A stretch of DNA of 64,000 nt from Ascaris suum. Lineage: Eukaryota > Nematoda > Chromadorea > Rhabditida > Ascarididae. Under the pieces are notes generated by a model that saw nothing but the letters and a program-made list of their open reading frames with translations, was not told where the DNA came from and made no database searches. This document shows, one piece after another, positions 16,570 to 28,262 of the stretch. The stretch is from assembly GCA_013433145.1 (NCBI GenBank), contig CM024187.1, forward strand, positions 12,106,826 to 12,170,825, written 5' to 3'. Each line of letters opens with the position of its first letter. Within the stretch, counting starts at the first letter, position 1. The translations under genes were made by a program, and so were the position numbers.

Positions 16570-16889
16570 ATGGAGCAACAGCGGCATACCAGACTTTAAA
16601 ATATCCAGAATAAAAAGAGCGTTGAATTACAATAATGACAAAGATGCTTCAGTGAAATTAAACAAAGGCTCGCCTGAGAATCTCAAAAAAAAAAGAATCA
16701 TGTTCAATCCAAGAGCGAGTTCTTTCTTCCTTTCATCCATCAACTTTGTTCCATGACCAAAAACCAAAGACACGGCGAAATACTTCATAAATTTAAGTTG
16801 CAGTCGAATGAAACAACAAACAAAAAAGAGCCAAAAAAATTTTTCACTTCAATTTGCCCATAATAAACCAGCATAATGAAGCCGGCGCT
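9050..16889. other. Intergenic / upstream region of the fkh-2-like gene
   Basis: This 7.8 kb lies between the forkhead gene (whose 5' side faces it) and the 3' end of the phosphoesterase gene. It should contain the promoter, enhancers and missing 5' exon or exons of fkh-2. I could not identify these. No frame of convincing length or family similarity is visible. A long upstream region is usual for developmental transcription-factor genes in nematodes. An AAAT microsatellite lies near the right end at about 16527-16570. Confidence 0.5.
16527..16570. repeat. (AAAT)n microsatellite
   Basis: An uninterrupted run of AAAT units, about 11 copies, preceded by imperfect units (AAAC, AAAT, ACAT). It lies in the intergenic DNA 320 bp beyond the stop codon of the minus-strand phosphoesterase gene. 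Confidence 0.95.
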
Positions 16890-19800
16890 TCAATGCTCGC
16901 TCAAAATCACAAGTTCTATGAGAATAATCTCGCATGTTCCGAACATTTTCACTGGTGGTCCAAAATAGTTGACACCAGCCGATACATAGATGTACGTCTG
17001 TGAAGAACTGTCATAGTATAGTCCCCGAACAAAAGCATTCAACGCATAGACAAGCGGCACGAATATATACATCTGTCCAGCATGCGTATGCCCTGAAATA
17101 TGCACGCTATAGAAATGATATTCGAACCGAACATCTTTATGCTAAGAAAATACAATCACCTCTGATGAGTTATAGCCAAGTTGGTGTATCTGGATTATAA
17201 GGCTATAACACCCAATATCACCAGCTATTCAGATTAGCCAAACAATAATTTTTTCTTTTTCTTTAGCTGAACTTTGGTTATTTTCTTTAGAAAACCGTCA
17301 GTGACAAGAATTTCTATCTAATTTGGAAAGTGAATGTCTCTTTTTTCGAAACTTCAGATAAACATTCAAGAAAACAATAGTTTGAAGAAATAGAAGAAAA
17401 AAAAATGTCACCAACTACATATAAGAGGGAATTATACCTCAAAAAATGTCTCAAATAAGAAGCAAAAGAAGAAAGCTGAAGATAACCTGAAAGAATGAGA
17501 TCCATTTTAGCTGCCGCTACTCGATCGGCTAACATTATTGCAGCCGCGTTCGGCTGATGCGCAAGCACAACCACTGTAGCATTTCTTGCACATCCACTAA
17601 TTGCCTTCTTGTAATCCATCGCATGACCAGGATACCTGACGTCATTAACTACTGTCAAATTTTACAACGATTATCAATTAATTCCATTGACATTTCCTCT
17701 ACATTTTATTAATCAAAACTCGTTTTTCGATATAATTAACGTTATAAAAACCCTTTTCGGCATATTTTTTCATCTCCCAAAACGAAACGGTTGAATAAAT
17801 TCGTCAAAAAGCAAAGCTTCATTAACGGTGAATGAACATCACTGCTTGCAAAAAATTATAGCTCAACTTCTTTCTCTACCTCGAAGACTTCAAGTAACCA
17901 GATAAAAATCAGAGATGAATGTTTAAATGATATTTACCACAACTCGCGTTCCTCGTTTCTGTCAATAAAACCTCAACTTCATTGAGTCCCCTCCTACGTG
18001 TTGGAAATAAAAATCAAGAATTACGCCATGCTCTACCGTAATAGTGGCCTCTTAAAAAGATGGTTAAAGAACAATGTGAAACTTTAACGCCTATCACTGC
18101 AGCCATGGGACCTAGCCAGTCGACCATCCTTCCCTCCCTTCACTATCAAACGCCTCTCCCTCCCTCCCCACTCCCCCATCCCTCCTGTAACGTTTTGCTG
18201 GGATCTAATACCTAATGCACAATACAACAACTTACTCATTTCAGCCGAAATGTAAATGAGTCGTCGTATTATTAAGCACAAAAAATTAGGTCTGGAAAAG
18301 TGGATCCGCTAACCTCGGATGGAGCCTAAAAAGCTTACCGCGAACGCTCGGCATAAAGGTCATCCACTCCTGCGATACAAAGAGAAGAATTTGAAATTTC
18401 AATATTGACATGTTCATTGTGTAGCGGGAAACCCCAATGTGTCGGAGATATTCGAACCATTCGACAACATCTCCGTGAATGTACTCATGATTGCCTTAAA
18501 CATGAAGCATATAAGACCGAATATCGGAGTACAGCTATGAGACCTTCTTTTCTCATCTTATAGCCATATTTATTTAAAAGGCATTAAGCCTCCATCGAAA
18601 AACTGCCACAACCGGAAAACTTTAGAGACTCGCTGACGGTGAATGTAACATTCGCAAGTTTATAGTTTTTATGAATTTTCTTAAGTTTGGTTTTTATCGC
18701 TGGAAAAAATGTTTCACAAACGCCTAAAGGAAAACAAAAAAGTCTTGATATGCAAAGAAATAGACGCTGGCTAGTTAAAAGGCGAGCGCAGGTGGAAAAC
18801 CACCGAAATAACAAAAAAATCTGAGTGAAATGAGAAATTTCGAATTTGCAAATGAGTCTACTACATAGCGTGTTGCCGACCAAACTTTCTAAACTCCCCC
18901 TCTCTTCGTGACAGCTGCAACTCTGCCGCCGAATCGTTAGTACTCAGAGCTCAGCACAGGACTAGACTGCTCGTCTCCACCTTGCGATTCCTGTCTATGT
19001 GAACTTTAGCGACCAAGCTCCCTCACATTAATCAACTAAACCAGTGTACTTACAAATGGAATATTCCAGAGAAAAAAAAATCTGGATTTTGACTGCAAGT
19101 GGAAGACAGCCACAGGAACGTAACGAACCAGTAGCAAAATATGCGCCGTAGGTCGATTTCAAGTTGCGCAGTGGATCGGCAGCTTCGGCAAGATCCCTTG
19201 CGAAGCCATCGATGAGATCGCCCGAGATTGCAACAACATCTGAAAACGTTGAGGCTCTCGAACGATGGTTACCAGTACGAATCACCGCTGTGATTCTGCA
19301 GATAAAAATCTTGTCTTATTTCTACTTCCTGTTCATAATTTAATTCCTAAACATCAACAGCTTGGGTGCTGTTGCATGTTAAATCCAGTGCACTCGCAAG
19401 CTTATACATTTTCACTAACCTTCTTTCGTGAACTCCTAAACGCTCAAGTAGATAGAAATCAAATGAGTGGTTGCCAAGTTCAGAGCCGTCAAAGCGCCGG
19501 AATGCCTGGATGCAAATGTTCATTTTCGAGCTTTCTAGCAAAGATTTTCTGTGGCGCAGCCAATGCTCAACATTGTCGATAACTGGGAAACAGTACCAGG
19601 ACAAAAGGCAACAAAGACTCACCTGGTCGAAGTGAGTTGGTCAAATCGACGATTTGTTGTACGCGAGTTCGCCCAACACTGGGGCCGATATGGACATCTG
19701 TTAGAAGGGCGAGTTTAACTCCAATTTGCGGACGAGGCAAATCCTTGACGGGTACTCTAACAAAGCGCACGTTAGGTGGCGAATGTGCAACCCACAAACC

Positions 19801-22800
19801 CCAAAGCACGACCAGGATTGCCACTGCCATTCCAATCAAGCGGTGAGTCATCTGATAGGCCATTGCTGACCTGAAAATGAGCCATTTCCGTTGTTCAAGT
19901 CGCAACACATTTATCATACCTTCTCTAATGAGCTTCAGCTGTGTCTATTCAGAATGACGGCGCGGCATAGTGCAATACGCGCTTAAAAGCACCAATTACA
20001 ATTAAAGACAAACTAAACGCGCTCTGCTCTTTTCAGAGCAATGCTTCCAGCGGATTCAACCGTGACACGGTGGAAGTCGCAATCCAACATGAACAGCACC
20101 CCTACCCTGCCTTCCCAATCCATGAAAAGGAACTCTGGAAGATTACAAACACCTTAGTGAAGAATGCAATATAACAAACGTTAACAATAATAAGTAAAAT
20201 ACCTGGCCGGCGCATAAGTTCGTTTACGCTGATAACAGCCTACTCAGTCCTGGCAGAAATGTCTTTCGAGCAAACTTTTATGCATTGTATAACAGCTCGT
20301 AGTTTGGGATGCCATGCAGTATGCAAAATATCCCTACAGAGGATTTTCTGTGCGAAAAACCTCTGTAATATAGACATGTCGATAAGGCAGAACTCTTTCG
20401 ATGGCTTTTACTCCTCAAAGCCAATCGGAGCTCGAAGGCATCAGAGGTCATCTGACACATAAGTGCTGTTCGTGGATGGGAGGTATGGCCAAACTTACTG
20501 TTGGGAAACGATTTTCAGACTTTATTGAGGAAATTTTCAATGTGAATGCCTTTAAACGATGCAGATACTCCTCCACCCTCGACAAAACAAGATAATTGTT
20601 TTAATTCATGGCGATTCCCAGAAATTACTCGCGAACTAGCGAAGGCCATAGAATGTACAACTCAACAACAGAATGTACAACTGTACAACTCAGAAATGTA
20701 CAACTCAGCCATAGAATGTACAACTCACATAGTGTAACACTGTCTCAGGATCGACTCCTCTTCAATCAGTAGAATTAATAGAATGCTACACATTTGTGGT
20801 CACTTATATCGACATCAATGGAAACAATAAAAGAAGCACAACTGAACGAATATTAGCCATATCGATCCACCCTCTTCACTTATTTACTCTCTCAATGTTA
20901 TACTCAAATTAACAACGTTGCGTTAAGAAAGTCCCGTCACTTGCAAACGCCTTCCTTCCTCAAAAAGTATTGCATCAATGTTTCATGCCTCCGCAACTTC
21001 AACTTCAATCCCCAGCTCCTTGAAACAGAACAATATATTATGCATCAATGTTTTGCATCAAAGTAATAACATGTGCCCTCCACCTTCAAAATTTCGTGGA
21101 AGGCGAAAAATTATAGCGGAAAATGTCATTGACTTTGACCCGTTAGAATGCATGTTCGCCTCATTAGCGTAAGTGCTTTCAATAACTACACCTACAGTTG
21201 TTCTATATTTCAGTAACCAAACGAATAAACAACATTTCAAAAAAAAGAAGTTACCTGAGAAAGTTGGCAAAGATGCCAAATTTGATCAAAGCACGAGAGA
21301 ATGCATGAAGAAAGGCGACAGCGCCGAGAAAGACAATCATATGCAAATAGACTGCAACCGATATAAACGAAAATAAAGCAAACAGGTTCGGCTCCTCTCC
21401 GATCCATACAAAGTAAAAGATAAAGCAAATATGCGTGAGTGCGAGAAATAGACAAAGTAGAGCCTGCAATGGCTGATGCATTTAATATATGAAAGAAACA
21501 TCTTTATCAGAATGTTTTTGAACACATTCAGCACCTCAACAACGGATACGTGCCAACAGAAAGCTAAATGATTGTCCTTTGCAAAGGCTGATTCGATAAA
21601 TGCCCACAGGAAGTTCCAAAAAATTCCACTCATCTGCCTCCATTCTCGTCGATCGTCTCTTCACTGCTACAGACTATTCGCTGCGATTAAGTGAACAGTG
21701 ATCGAACGACGTACATAAGGTAAACCGTCAAAACGACATTCATGTTCGAACGCATCTCTTTGCTTATGCTTTTAACGCTTACTTATAGGGACATTTGCGA
21801 AGAGTGGTCAGCAACATTGTCTAAATTATTCAATCTTTTAGCACTGAAAGCTATAAGAGCATCATCAACAGCACAAAGTAGCAGCGCACTGCTAAGTGAC
21901 GAGTCTTAAAGCCTACCTAGCGTTAAGTTTTCCAGTGTGATCGACGAGTGCCGAAAAACAGCAAAAAAAAAACGACGCAACATCTCTCTCAAATATCTTC
22001 TGTTTACTGAGTAAGTCAAACGTCGACTTCGCGCATGACTATTAAGGAATTTACCGATTAGGCAACGTGTTCTAGTAATATCCCATAGATGTGCTGGGAC
22101 AGTGTGAAGTTTTCAAAGCGGGGCTGAATATTCTCCAGCTTGCACTGACTCGACAGAAATAAACAGAAAAGACTGTATTTACTGGGAAGAAATAAATAAG
22201 GACTTGATAATTGTAAATTTCGAGTCAAATTCAAAACTTAAAAATACGGAAGGGAATGCAAGGATGAACATTCAAATTCCGAATGATATGACTCGCAGTC
22301 CCGCTTATATTTTACAAAAGGTTGTTTGTCCTTCCCCTCCATCTCCCTACCGAACAAAAAAAACCCATCTCCAGTAATAAAGAACGAAGAAAAATCCGCT
22401 CAAGCACATTCTTACAGTACCACCAGAAATAGTAAAAACAGTAAATGAACGAGCAGTCTTACTTTGCAAGTGTCCTGCAAGCATATCATCGGACATCGCT
22501 TACTCGTGTATCGTAAGTTGAGATCATCGCCAAATCTGGAAAGTTGATATATATTCAAAATTTACAGCGGTAACGTATTTGCAGGCTACGATCAAATAGG
22601 TTATTATATATTGCATACAGGGTGTGAAACGTCCACCAAAGCAATCGCTTGTTTATGAGTTTAACCGCATTCGGCTCTTTTAGTAGAAATAACAGATTAG
22701 AGTGATACATTAGAGGAGCGGATGGGACACACCGGGGGATGTGGAGTCGCGTAACGCTGCAAATCATACCCGCACGGCCATTACTGATGGAGATCGAGTG

Positions 22801-23597
22801 TAGCAAGTGAGGGGGAAAACGTTCATTGTAAAAGTGTGAATATTTCCACTCGAATATACGTTCTTTCGATGATTGGGACTCGACATGTGCCGTCCTTCTT
22901 TGCAGTGCAATTGAAAAGACTCCACACACTCTAACAACAGCTTTCTGCACCCTTGGCAAGCAGTAATCAGCAGGTTAGGGAGTAAATGATGGTAGCTACC
23001 ATGAAATATGTTTTATTATACTCAGGCTTCAACACACATTCAAAAAGAACCGCCCCCTTGTGGATCACCCCTCAACAGGCACTCGTAAACAGTTTCATTG
23101 CAAGCGGCATTTCGAAAAATTGGCTAAATGCAAGAATTAGAGTACAGTTCACAAGTGAAAGTGACATCAATCACATCAATGCTGAAACTACTATCCAAAA
23201 TAACGATAGCGAAGGATTACGGCAGTGAACAACTGGAACGACGGAGATATTAATCTCTAGGCGATTACTTGATCAAAGATGGCTTCACTCTAACAAAGAT
23301 GTCCTGTGCCCGATTCTCAGACCGTGGTCGCAAACTTGGGCAAAGGTACATCATTACAAAAACAATGAAGCGATAAATGAGAAAAACAGCTCACGAGTAG
23401 ATGAGAGGCGATAGCATCGACCATATAAAATATGATCCTAGTGTCATAGCTAATTGTTGACTAACGAGGAAGTGTGCTCGGCTGATGAAAAATTTCGACG
23501 TTCCATGAAGGGATCGCCGCAGCACGAAGAAGATTACTTGCACGAGTGAAAATGCGACAAGAAAGGCGATAAATACACGTCTCTTTGTCATCTCCAT
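16890..23597 (-). CDS. Transmembrane metallophosphoesterase (TMPPE-like), multi-exon, with an apparent frameshift
   Basis: Membrane protein with a calcineurin-type metallophosphoesterase domain; substrate unknown. Exons, 5' to 3': 23597-23395 (ATG, hydrophobic segments); 21463- or 21472-21255 (two TM segments, GEEPNLF); 19870-19623 (TM anchor, then LALLTDVHIGP, metal motif D-x-H); 19239-19129 (ISGDLIDG, YFATG); 18494-18339 (NHEY, LHNEHVNI, AGVDDLYAERS); 17635-17487 (VLAHQPN, LILSG); 17092-16890 (HTHAGQMY to stop). The D-x-H, GD, GNHE, AHQP and GHTHAG motifs are in family order. The N-terminal membrane region also follows vertebrate TMPPE. The last five exons join in phase except that exon 18494-18339 is one nucleotide short: its frame shifts between HIGV and LHNEH at 18424-18435. 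The first two exons do not join in phase, so a small exon between 21472 and 23395 is probably missed. The gene is either broken here or carries a base error. Confidence 0.88.
20648..20732. repeat. Short tandem repeat with core AATGTACAACTCA
   Basis: Five imperfect copies of a GTACAACT-containing core (typically GAATGTACAACTCA) with variable spacers lie in the intron before the third exon of the phosphoesterase gene. Copy spacing is irregular (about 10 to 25 bp), as in a small slippage-derived array. Confidence 0.75.
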
Positions 23598-24765
23598 GTT
23601 GCGAATATCAACGCTAACCGGTGTGAACGATTCCTACCGTATATCCAGGGTAGCTTCACTAGTAAACGAAACTATTGCTATTGTTGTATATGTGGGTGGA
23701 GAAATCTGAAAAACTTTTTGAATTTGATTTTTTGGCGTTTTAGGGCGAACTGTAGTGAGCAAGGTTTAGCTGACTGAGAAAGCTTCCCCCCATTTAATTT
23801 CTTTCCTTTTTTGTCCTCCGTTAGCAGACGCAAATCGCATTCACATTATACGAAAATGAATGAATCAAACATCCGTTGTTTAAAGAAAGATTTTACGCGA
23901 TTTGCACCCTCAAACGCCCTTTCCCCCAGCATAACTTTCTAAGACACATGGAGGAAAATCTTAAACACTTCTTGCATCTAGCACATATATCTAATTTGAA
24001 AAACCTAAAAAACGCTTTCCAGTTGAAAGAAAACGCCCTCTCAAAAAGCTGGCTCTGTACTTCAGCCATCCTGAATACGGAAACGGTAAGCACAGGTCTT
24101 TTTTAAATATTACGCCGGAAACGCTAGAAAGAGCACCAATCAAACTAGAGATTCCCACAAAGCAATAAGCTCGAAATAACTGCGCTTCCTGAAAATTGAG
24201 AAAGACGTTGGAAAACTTTAAGAGGAATAATCGTCAGCTTCTAAAAGGAGCTACGAATGTGATTCTTTGAAAGTCGTAAGAACTGTTGCAATATCTCTTA
24301 GTTTAAAGGTGCTGTGGGCATTATATAAGGGTATAAGGCGCTTAAATTATCCCATTATAAGCATTTAAAAATAAAGTTATAGCTATATCTCATTCCCTGA
24401 AAAAACGCATCAATTATAAAATAATACTGCACCACTGAGTCATCTTCCACTAAAAGCTTGCAAGAATCAACAAACACCTCTTAGCGCTGTTTAACTGCTG
24501 AGAAAAAAATCACCAGCAAGCTTGTCGTTTTGCAAAATTCATATCAGCAAGCAAGCCGTTACGGTTAACACCTCCGTCACTTGCTGCCGAAATAGTTACG
24601 TTCCATCAATTGGGCCGCACCTCTCCATCATAGACGTCGAAATAAAACCAGTGAAAGGTAAGCAACAAAATAATTGATCCTTCGATATTCGATAGCGAAA
24701 TTTGTAATTTTGAGCTTCAAAAGGTGGCCAACGTCTCGAGAGATTTACTCTTACGGTGGTGAATT
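23598..24765. other. Spacer upstream of the phosphoesterase gene
   Basis: No gene recognised. The region should hold the 5' flank and promoter of the minus-strand phosphoesterase, which starts at 23597. The short frames at 23876-24106 on both strands overlap each other and have no recognisable similarity. Confidence 0.5.
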
Positions 24766-25035
24766 TGAAGGGGTCGACGCACTTAGCCACAAGCGCAGGC
24801 GACGAGAGAGATGGAGAGAGACCGCACGCGTCCTCGGAAAGTGGCGCGGTAGTGGTCACTCGGCAAAAAAATGTCGCAGTAAATATAAAAATATACCGTA
24901 AGGAAACAAATTTCGAAAGACGAATTTCAGCACATTTTAAAGAGCATTGAATGCTCTATCAGAATCGCTGATAAGCTGAGACAAAAACAAGAACTTTTCT
25001 ATAAGATCAATTTCTTATATGACGCGCAATTGACA
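24766..25035 (+). repeat. Left inverted terminal arm
   Basis: Pairs with 27988-28262 in inverted orientation. The outer half is GC-rich (AGAGAGACCGCACGCG), the inner half AT-rich and ending in GACGCGCAATTGAC. The inner half contains a small internal palindrome around GAGCATTGAATGCTC, so the arm can itself form a hairpin. Confidence 0.85.
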
Positions 25036-25107
25036 AAAATTGCACGGTGACCGATATACCAGGGCCTATATGTGTAAAAGGAACAAGATTTGGGAAGAGT
25101 GGCTGCG

Positions 25108-25212
25108 CATATTTTAAAGAGCACTGAATGCTCTATCAGAATCATTAATAATCTGAGACAAAAACAAAAAATTTTCTATAAGATCAATTTCTTATGCGAC
25201 GCGCAATTGACA
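25108..25212 (+). repeat. Second direct copy of the inner left arm
   Basis: From TTTTAAAGAGCACTGAATGC to GACGCGCAATTGACA, this closely repeats 24935-25035 in the same orientation, with small substitutions. The right arm shows only one copy, so the duplication is specific to the left side. Confidence 0.85.
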
Positions 25213-25654
25213 TAATTTGGAGAGTCGAAGTACATGCGCTACAGAGATTGACGTATGTTGACACTGTTGACATATGCGAGCGATTTAAGAAAGCAATCGC
25301 TCGGCGAATTATGGAAACCCCAGTGGCAATAGGTGTCGTTTCTCAACAAGACCGTCGGTCTCTTCTAGAAGGTGAAGCAGACCTCTGAAAACTCAGATAT
25401 TACAGTGATCATGGCGAAAAGACACTATATAAGTAGTGCAAGTTTTGTGTTGCTTCAATTAAGAACACTTAACAAGTGATCCTCTCTCGTTCCCAAATCT
25501 TCGTCAGTTTGGCGCTACTTCAATTGATAGCTTCTTGTGGAAGGAATCAGTGATGCGCTGTCTATGATTGTTTGACGAGGTGGCGAGGAAAGGGATGTAA
25601 GGAATATAGCCTATGGAGCCAGATGTAGCTACTTCTTCGAAGTATCCTTGTCAG

Positions 25655-26575
25655 CCGGAAGAGGCGCAAAACAGTGGGACATTTGTTCTCCGAAGTCCTC
25701 ATCAGCTCTCGAAGGACTCTTAAGAAAGATGAAAAATGCAGATTGTTTCAATGGAGACGGCGAAGAACTCTAGATGCTTCTCTTTGCGGACGACGTGGTA
25801 CTCATTGCGGATGACGCAAAAAACTTGCTGTATTCACTGAACGAGCTCAACAACAATGCCAAGAAAATTGGGCTCAGCAATTGCAAATGCAAAACGAAGT
25901 GGATGAAAAATGCATTCTGTTCTTAGTTTCCCATGAAGGTCGATAGTGAGAATATCGAGCTTGTGGAACAGTATGTATACTTAGGACAGACCGTGCAAAT
26001 GAGCGATGATTTGGATCAGGAATTAAGCAGATGAAAAAGAGCGCATTGGCTAATCTTCACCAAGCTCAACGATATCTATTACGACACAAAGATAAAAATG
26101 TCCGCAAAGGGAGAATTCTTCAATTCCACGGCTATCTCTGTTCTTCTGTGAGTTTGCGAAACGTGGAACACCGCACTCGCTGAAGAAAACAAATTGGCAA
26201 CGACCCGGCGAGCAATGGAAAGGCGAATGGAAAGTATCAACAAACTGCAACACACCACAAACGAAGAGTTGCATTCTGGATCGGTTTTGAAGGATATCGT
26301 TGAAGAAACGTACAAAAGAAAACTAAGGTGGGCTGGTCGCGTACCCAGGTTAAGTGACTGTAGATGGGCTAGATAAATCCTTGAGTGATAACCAAGAGAC
26401 ACAAAGCGATCACGCGGCACGCGGCAGATCGCAACAAGATGGGAAGACCCGCCGCGGCGTCTACATGAAGTTACTTGGATGCGAAGATGCGGAAGGCTCA
26501 GGATCGCGCTAGACGGAAGAGTTGCCAGCTGCATCGATGGAAGGAACGATGAAATCAACGGAATCACGGCTGTTT
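25655..26575 (+). pseudogene. RTE-clade non-LTR retrotransposon reverse transcriptase, decayed
   Basis: Fragments of RT follow in order but in shifted frames with stops. GARQWDICSPK at 25661 corresponds to the family's GVRQGD-type motif. LLFADDVVLIADD at 25777-25810 is the catalytic YxDD-type box. EQYVYLGQTVQMSDDLDQELSR lies near 25968, CETWNTAL near 26158, and KRKLRWAGRVPRLSDCRWAR near 26316, followed by PRDTKRSRGTRQIATRW. The order and spacing match RTE elements of nematodes. The N-terminal endonuclease is not recognisable, so the copy is 5'-truncated or too decayed. It cannot encode a working protein. It lies inside the inverted arms at 24766 and 28262. Confidence 0.88.
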
Positions 26576-27987
26576 AAAGCATTCAGAGTAAAGTAGCCTT
26601 GCCAGACTCCATCCGTAGCAGTGCACAAGTAGATGCCTAAGTCGAAGCAGAACGCTGCAGCCATTGAGTCAACGTCTTCTCCCCAACGCAGAGTATCCAC
26701 ACCGCTGTCCCGTTTCCATTACAGAACTTCGCCCACACTGTTATACGTGGCCGTGTTCATGAACATCTCTGAAATCTACTTACACTCATTTATGATCTGA
26801 ACTCTCATTTTAGCGCACTGTTTAGGGATTCCTCTGATGCAGTGAACTGTTTTATAACATTCAAAACGATAATTATCCAAAGCTCAGTCTTCTGCGATAC
26901 GTGAAGGTGATGAGAATCGATCGATGATGATGATGTCCGTTCCCTTGATGCAACACGCGAAATGAATCGCTCGCTATCTAATGCTAAGGCCACATTCCAT
27001 TGCTAGGAGCCTTTCTTGTGCGAAATAAGCATGCTTGGAGCAGCCCTTAACATCCTAACGGCACTGTGCAAAAATGCGTTGCCCATTAACTTCCTGAAGG
27101 TTGAGCACTGCACGCGGCTTATACCGTTAATAAGCTTCCGATCTGCTCTAGTCGACTTAACAATAGGTTGCTTTGTCGAACGCGCAAACTTTGTTTCGAC
27201 AGGCTGTACCCTTGGAACGCTTCGGATGCGAGAAACTGCTTACCAAGATGCTGAGTGTAAAAACAATTGCCATCACCTCTGACTGCAACCGTCGCTCATT
27301 CGTCTGATCGACTTGGAGTGAACACGAGTCGGTGGACAGGTGATTTGCACATGAGGCAAGTACTTCTTCTAAACGTTTCAGCCATTCTAGATCAGTGGCT
27401 CGAAACGAGTGCTCTTGGTAGCCCCATCTTTACGATCTCCTCTACATCTTACGAATTGGCTTCTTTGGCTAAGGTTGCGCACTTCAAATGACTGCTTACA
27501 TTGAAGGTTTCCTGCTTTGTAACCACCTGTGGTCGCCTGTCATGTAATTCGCAATTCTTCGAATTGGGAGCATGTCGCATTCGAGCTGCTTTTTCCTTTA
27601 CAATCCTGACTTGTCTCTGTCGGAGGGCAAGTGCTGCATGCAATCAAGGTACGACAATGCGATTAACCATACGCTGAACGTATCGGTTGGCTTTACCATA
27701 AAGCGAACTTGCAATGCCCATTATCGGTATGCCTACACGGGAAAGAAATGAAATGAAGGAACCCTGGAACTGTCGAGTTGAAGAATTCTTAATTGGTGAT
27801 TACAACGATTGCATGAAAGATCCATTCATGAAGAGCCACAGCGAGTTCAGTGGAAGTTATGAATGACTTGGTTATTTCATTAGGCTACGGAGGGTCGTTT
27901 CATGGATTCAGTTCACCAACAAGAACACAGTGTCACGAATGCAGGAGAATAACGCATAAGATAATGCATAATGCGACACTTAAATTA

Positions 27988-28262
27988 ATGGCAATTGCGC
28001 GTCATATAAGAAATTGATCTTATAGAAAAATTCTTGTTTTTGTCTCAGTTTATCAGTGATTCTGATAGAGCATTCAATGCTCTTTAAAATGTGTTGGAAC
28101 TCGTCTTTCTAATTTTGTTTCCTTACGGTATACTTTCATATTTACTGCGACATTTTTATTGCCGAGTGACGACTACCGCACCGCTCGCCGGGGAAGCGCG
28201 CGGTCTCTCTCCTTCTCCCCGGTGCGCGTGCACTTGTGGCTAAGTATGCCCACACCGTTTGT
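27988..28262 (-). repeat. Right inverted terminal arm
   Basis: Inverted counterpart of 24766-25035; see the composite element for the matching blocks. Read on the minus strand it runs from the conserved ACTTAGCCACAAG side inward to TATGACGCGCAATTG. Weaker similarity seems to continue slightly outward of 28250. Confidence 0.83.

Larger units (their letters stand above)
24766..28262. mobile_element. Composite repeat with about 270 bp inverted terminal arms around an RTE relic
   Basis: The left arm (24766-25035) and right arm (about 27988-28262) are inverted copies of each other. Reading the right arm on the minus strand reproduces, in order, ACTTAGCCACAAG, a GC-rich AGAGAGACCG stretch, GGTAGT...GTCACTCGGCAA, ATGTCGCAGTAAA, TACCGTAAGGAAACAAA, CATTTTAAAGAGCATTGAAT and TATAAGATCAATTTCTTATA. 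By eye the arms are roughly 85% identical. The inner 110 bp of the left arm is repeated directly at 25108-25212. Between the arms lies a decayed RTE-type reverse transcriptase and about 1.4 kb that I cannot assign. It could be a foldback-type DNA transposon that captured an RTE copy, or two inverted copies of one repeat with unrelated DNA between. I did not establish target-site duplications. Confidence 0.75.

Noticed and set aside
22555..22959. 134-codon minus-strand frame in a phosphoesterase intron
   Set aside because: Starts at TTG, shows no family similarity, and does not resemble the expected membrane loop exon.
26079..26567. 162-codon minus-strand open frame
   Set aside because: It is antisense to the decayed RTE reverse transcriptase, whose plus-strand pieces match the family.
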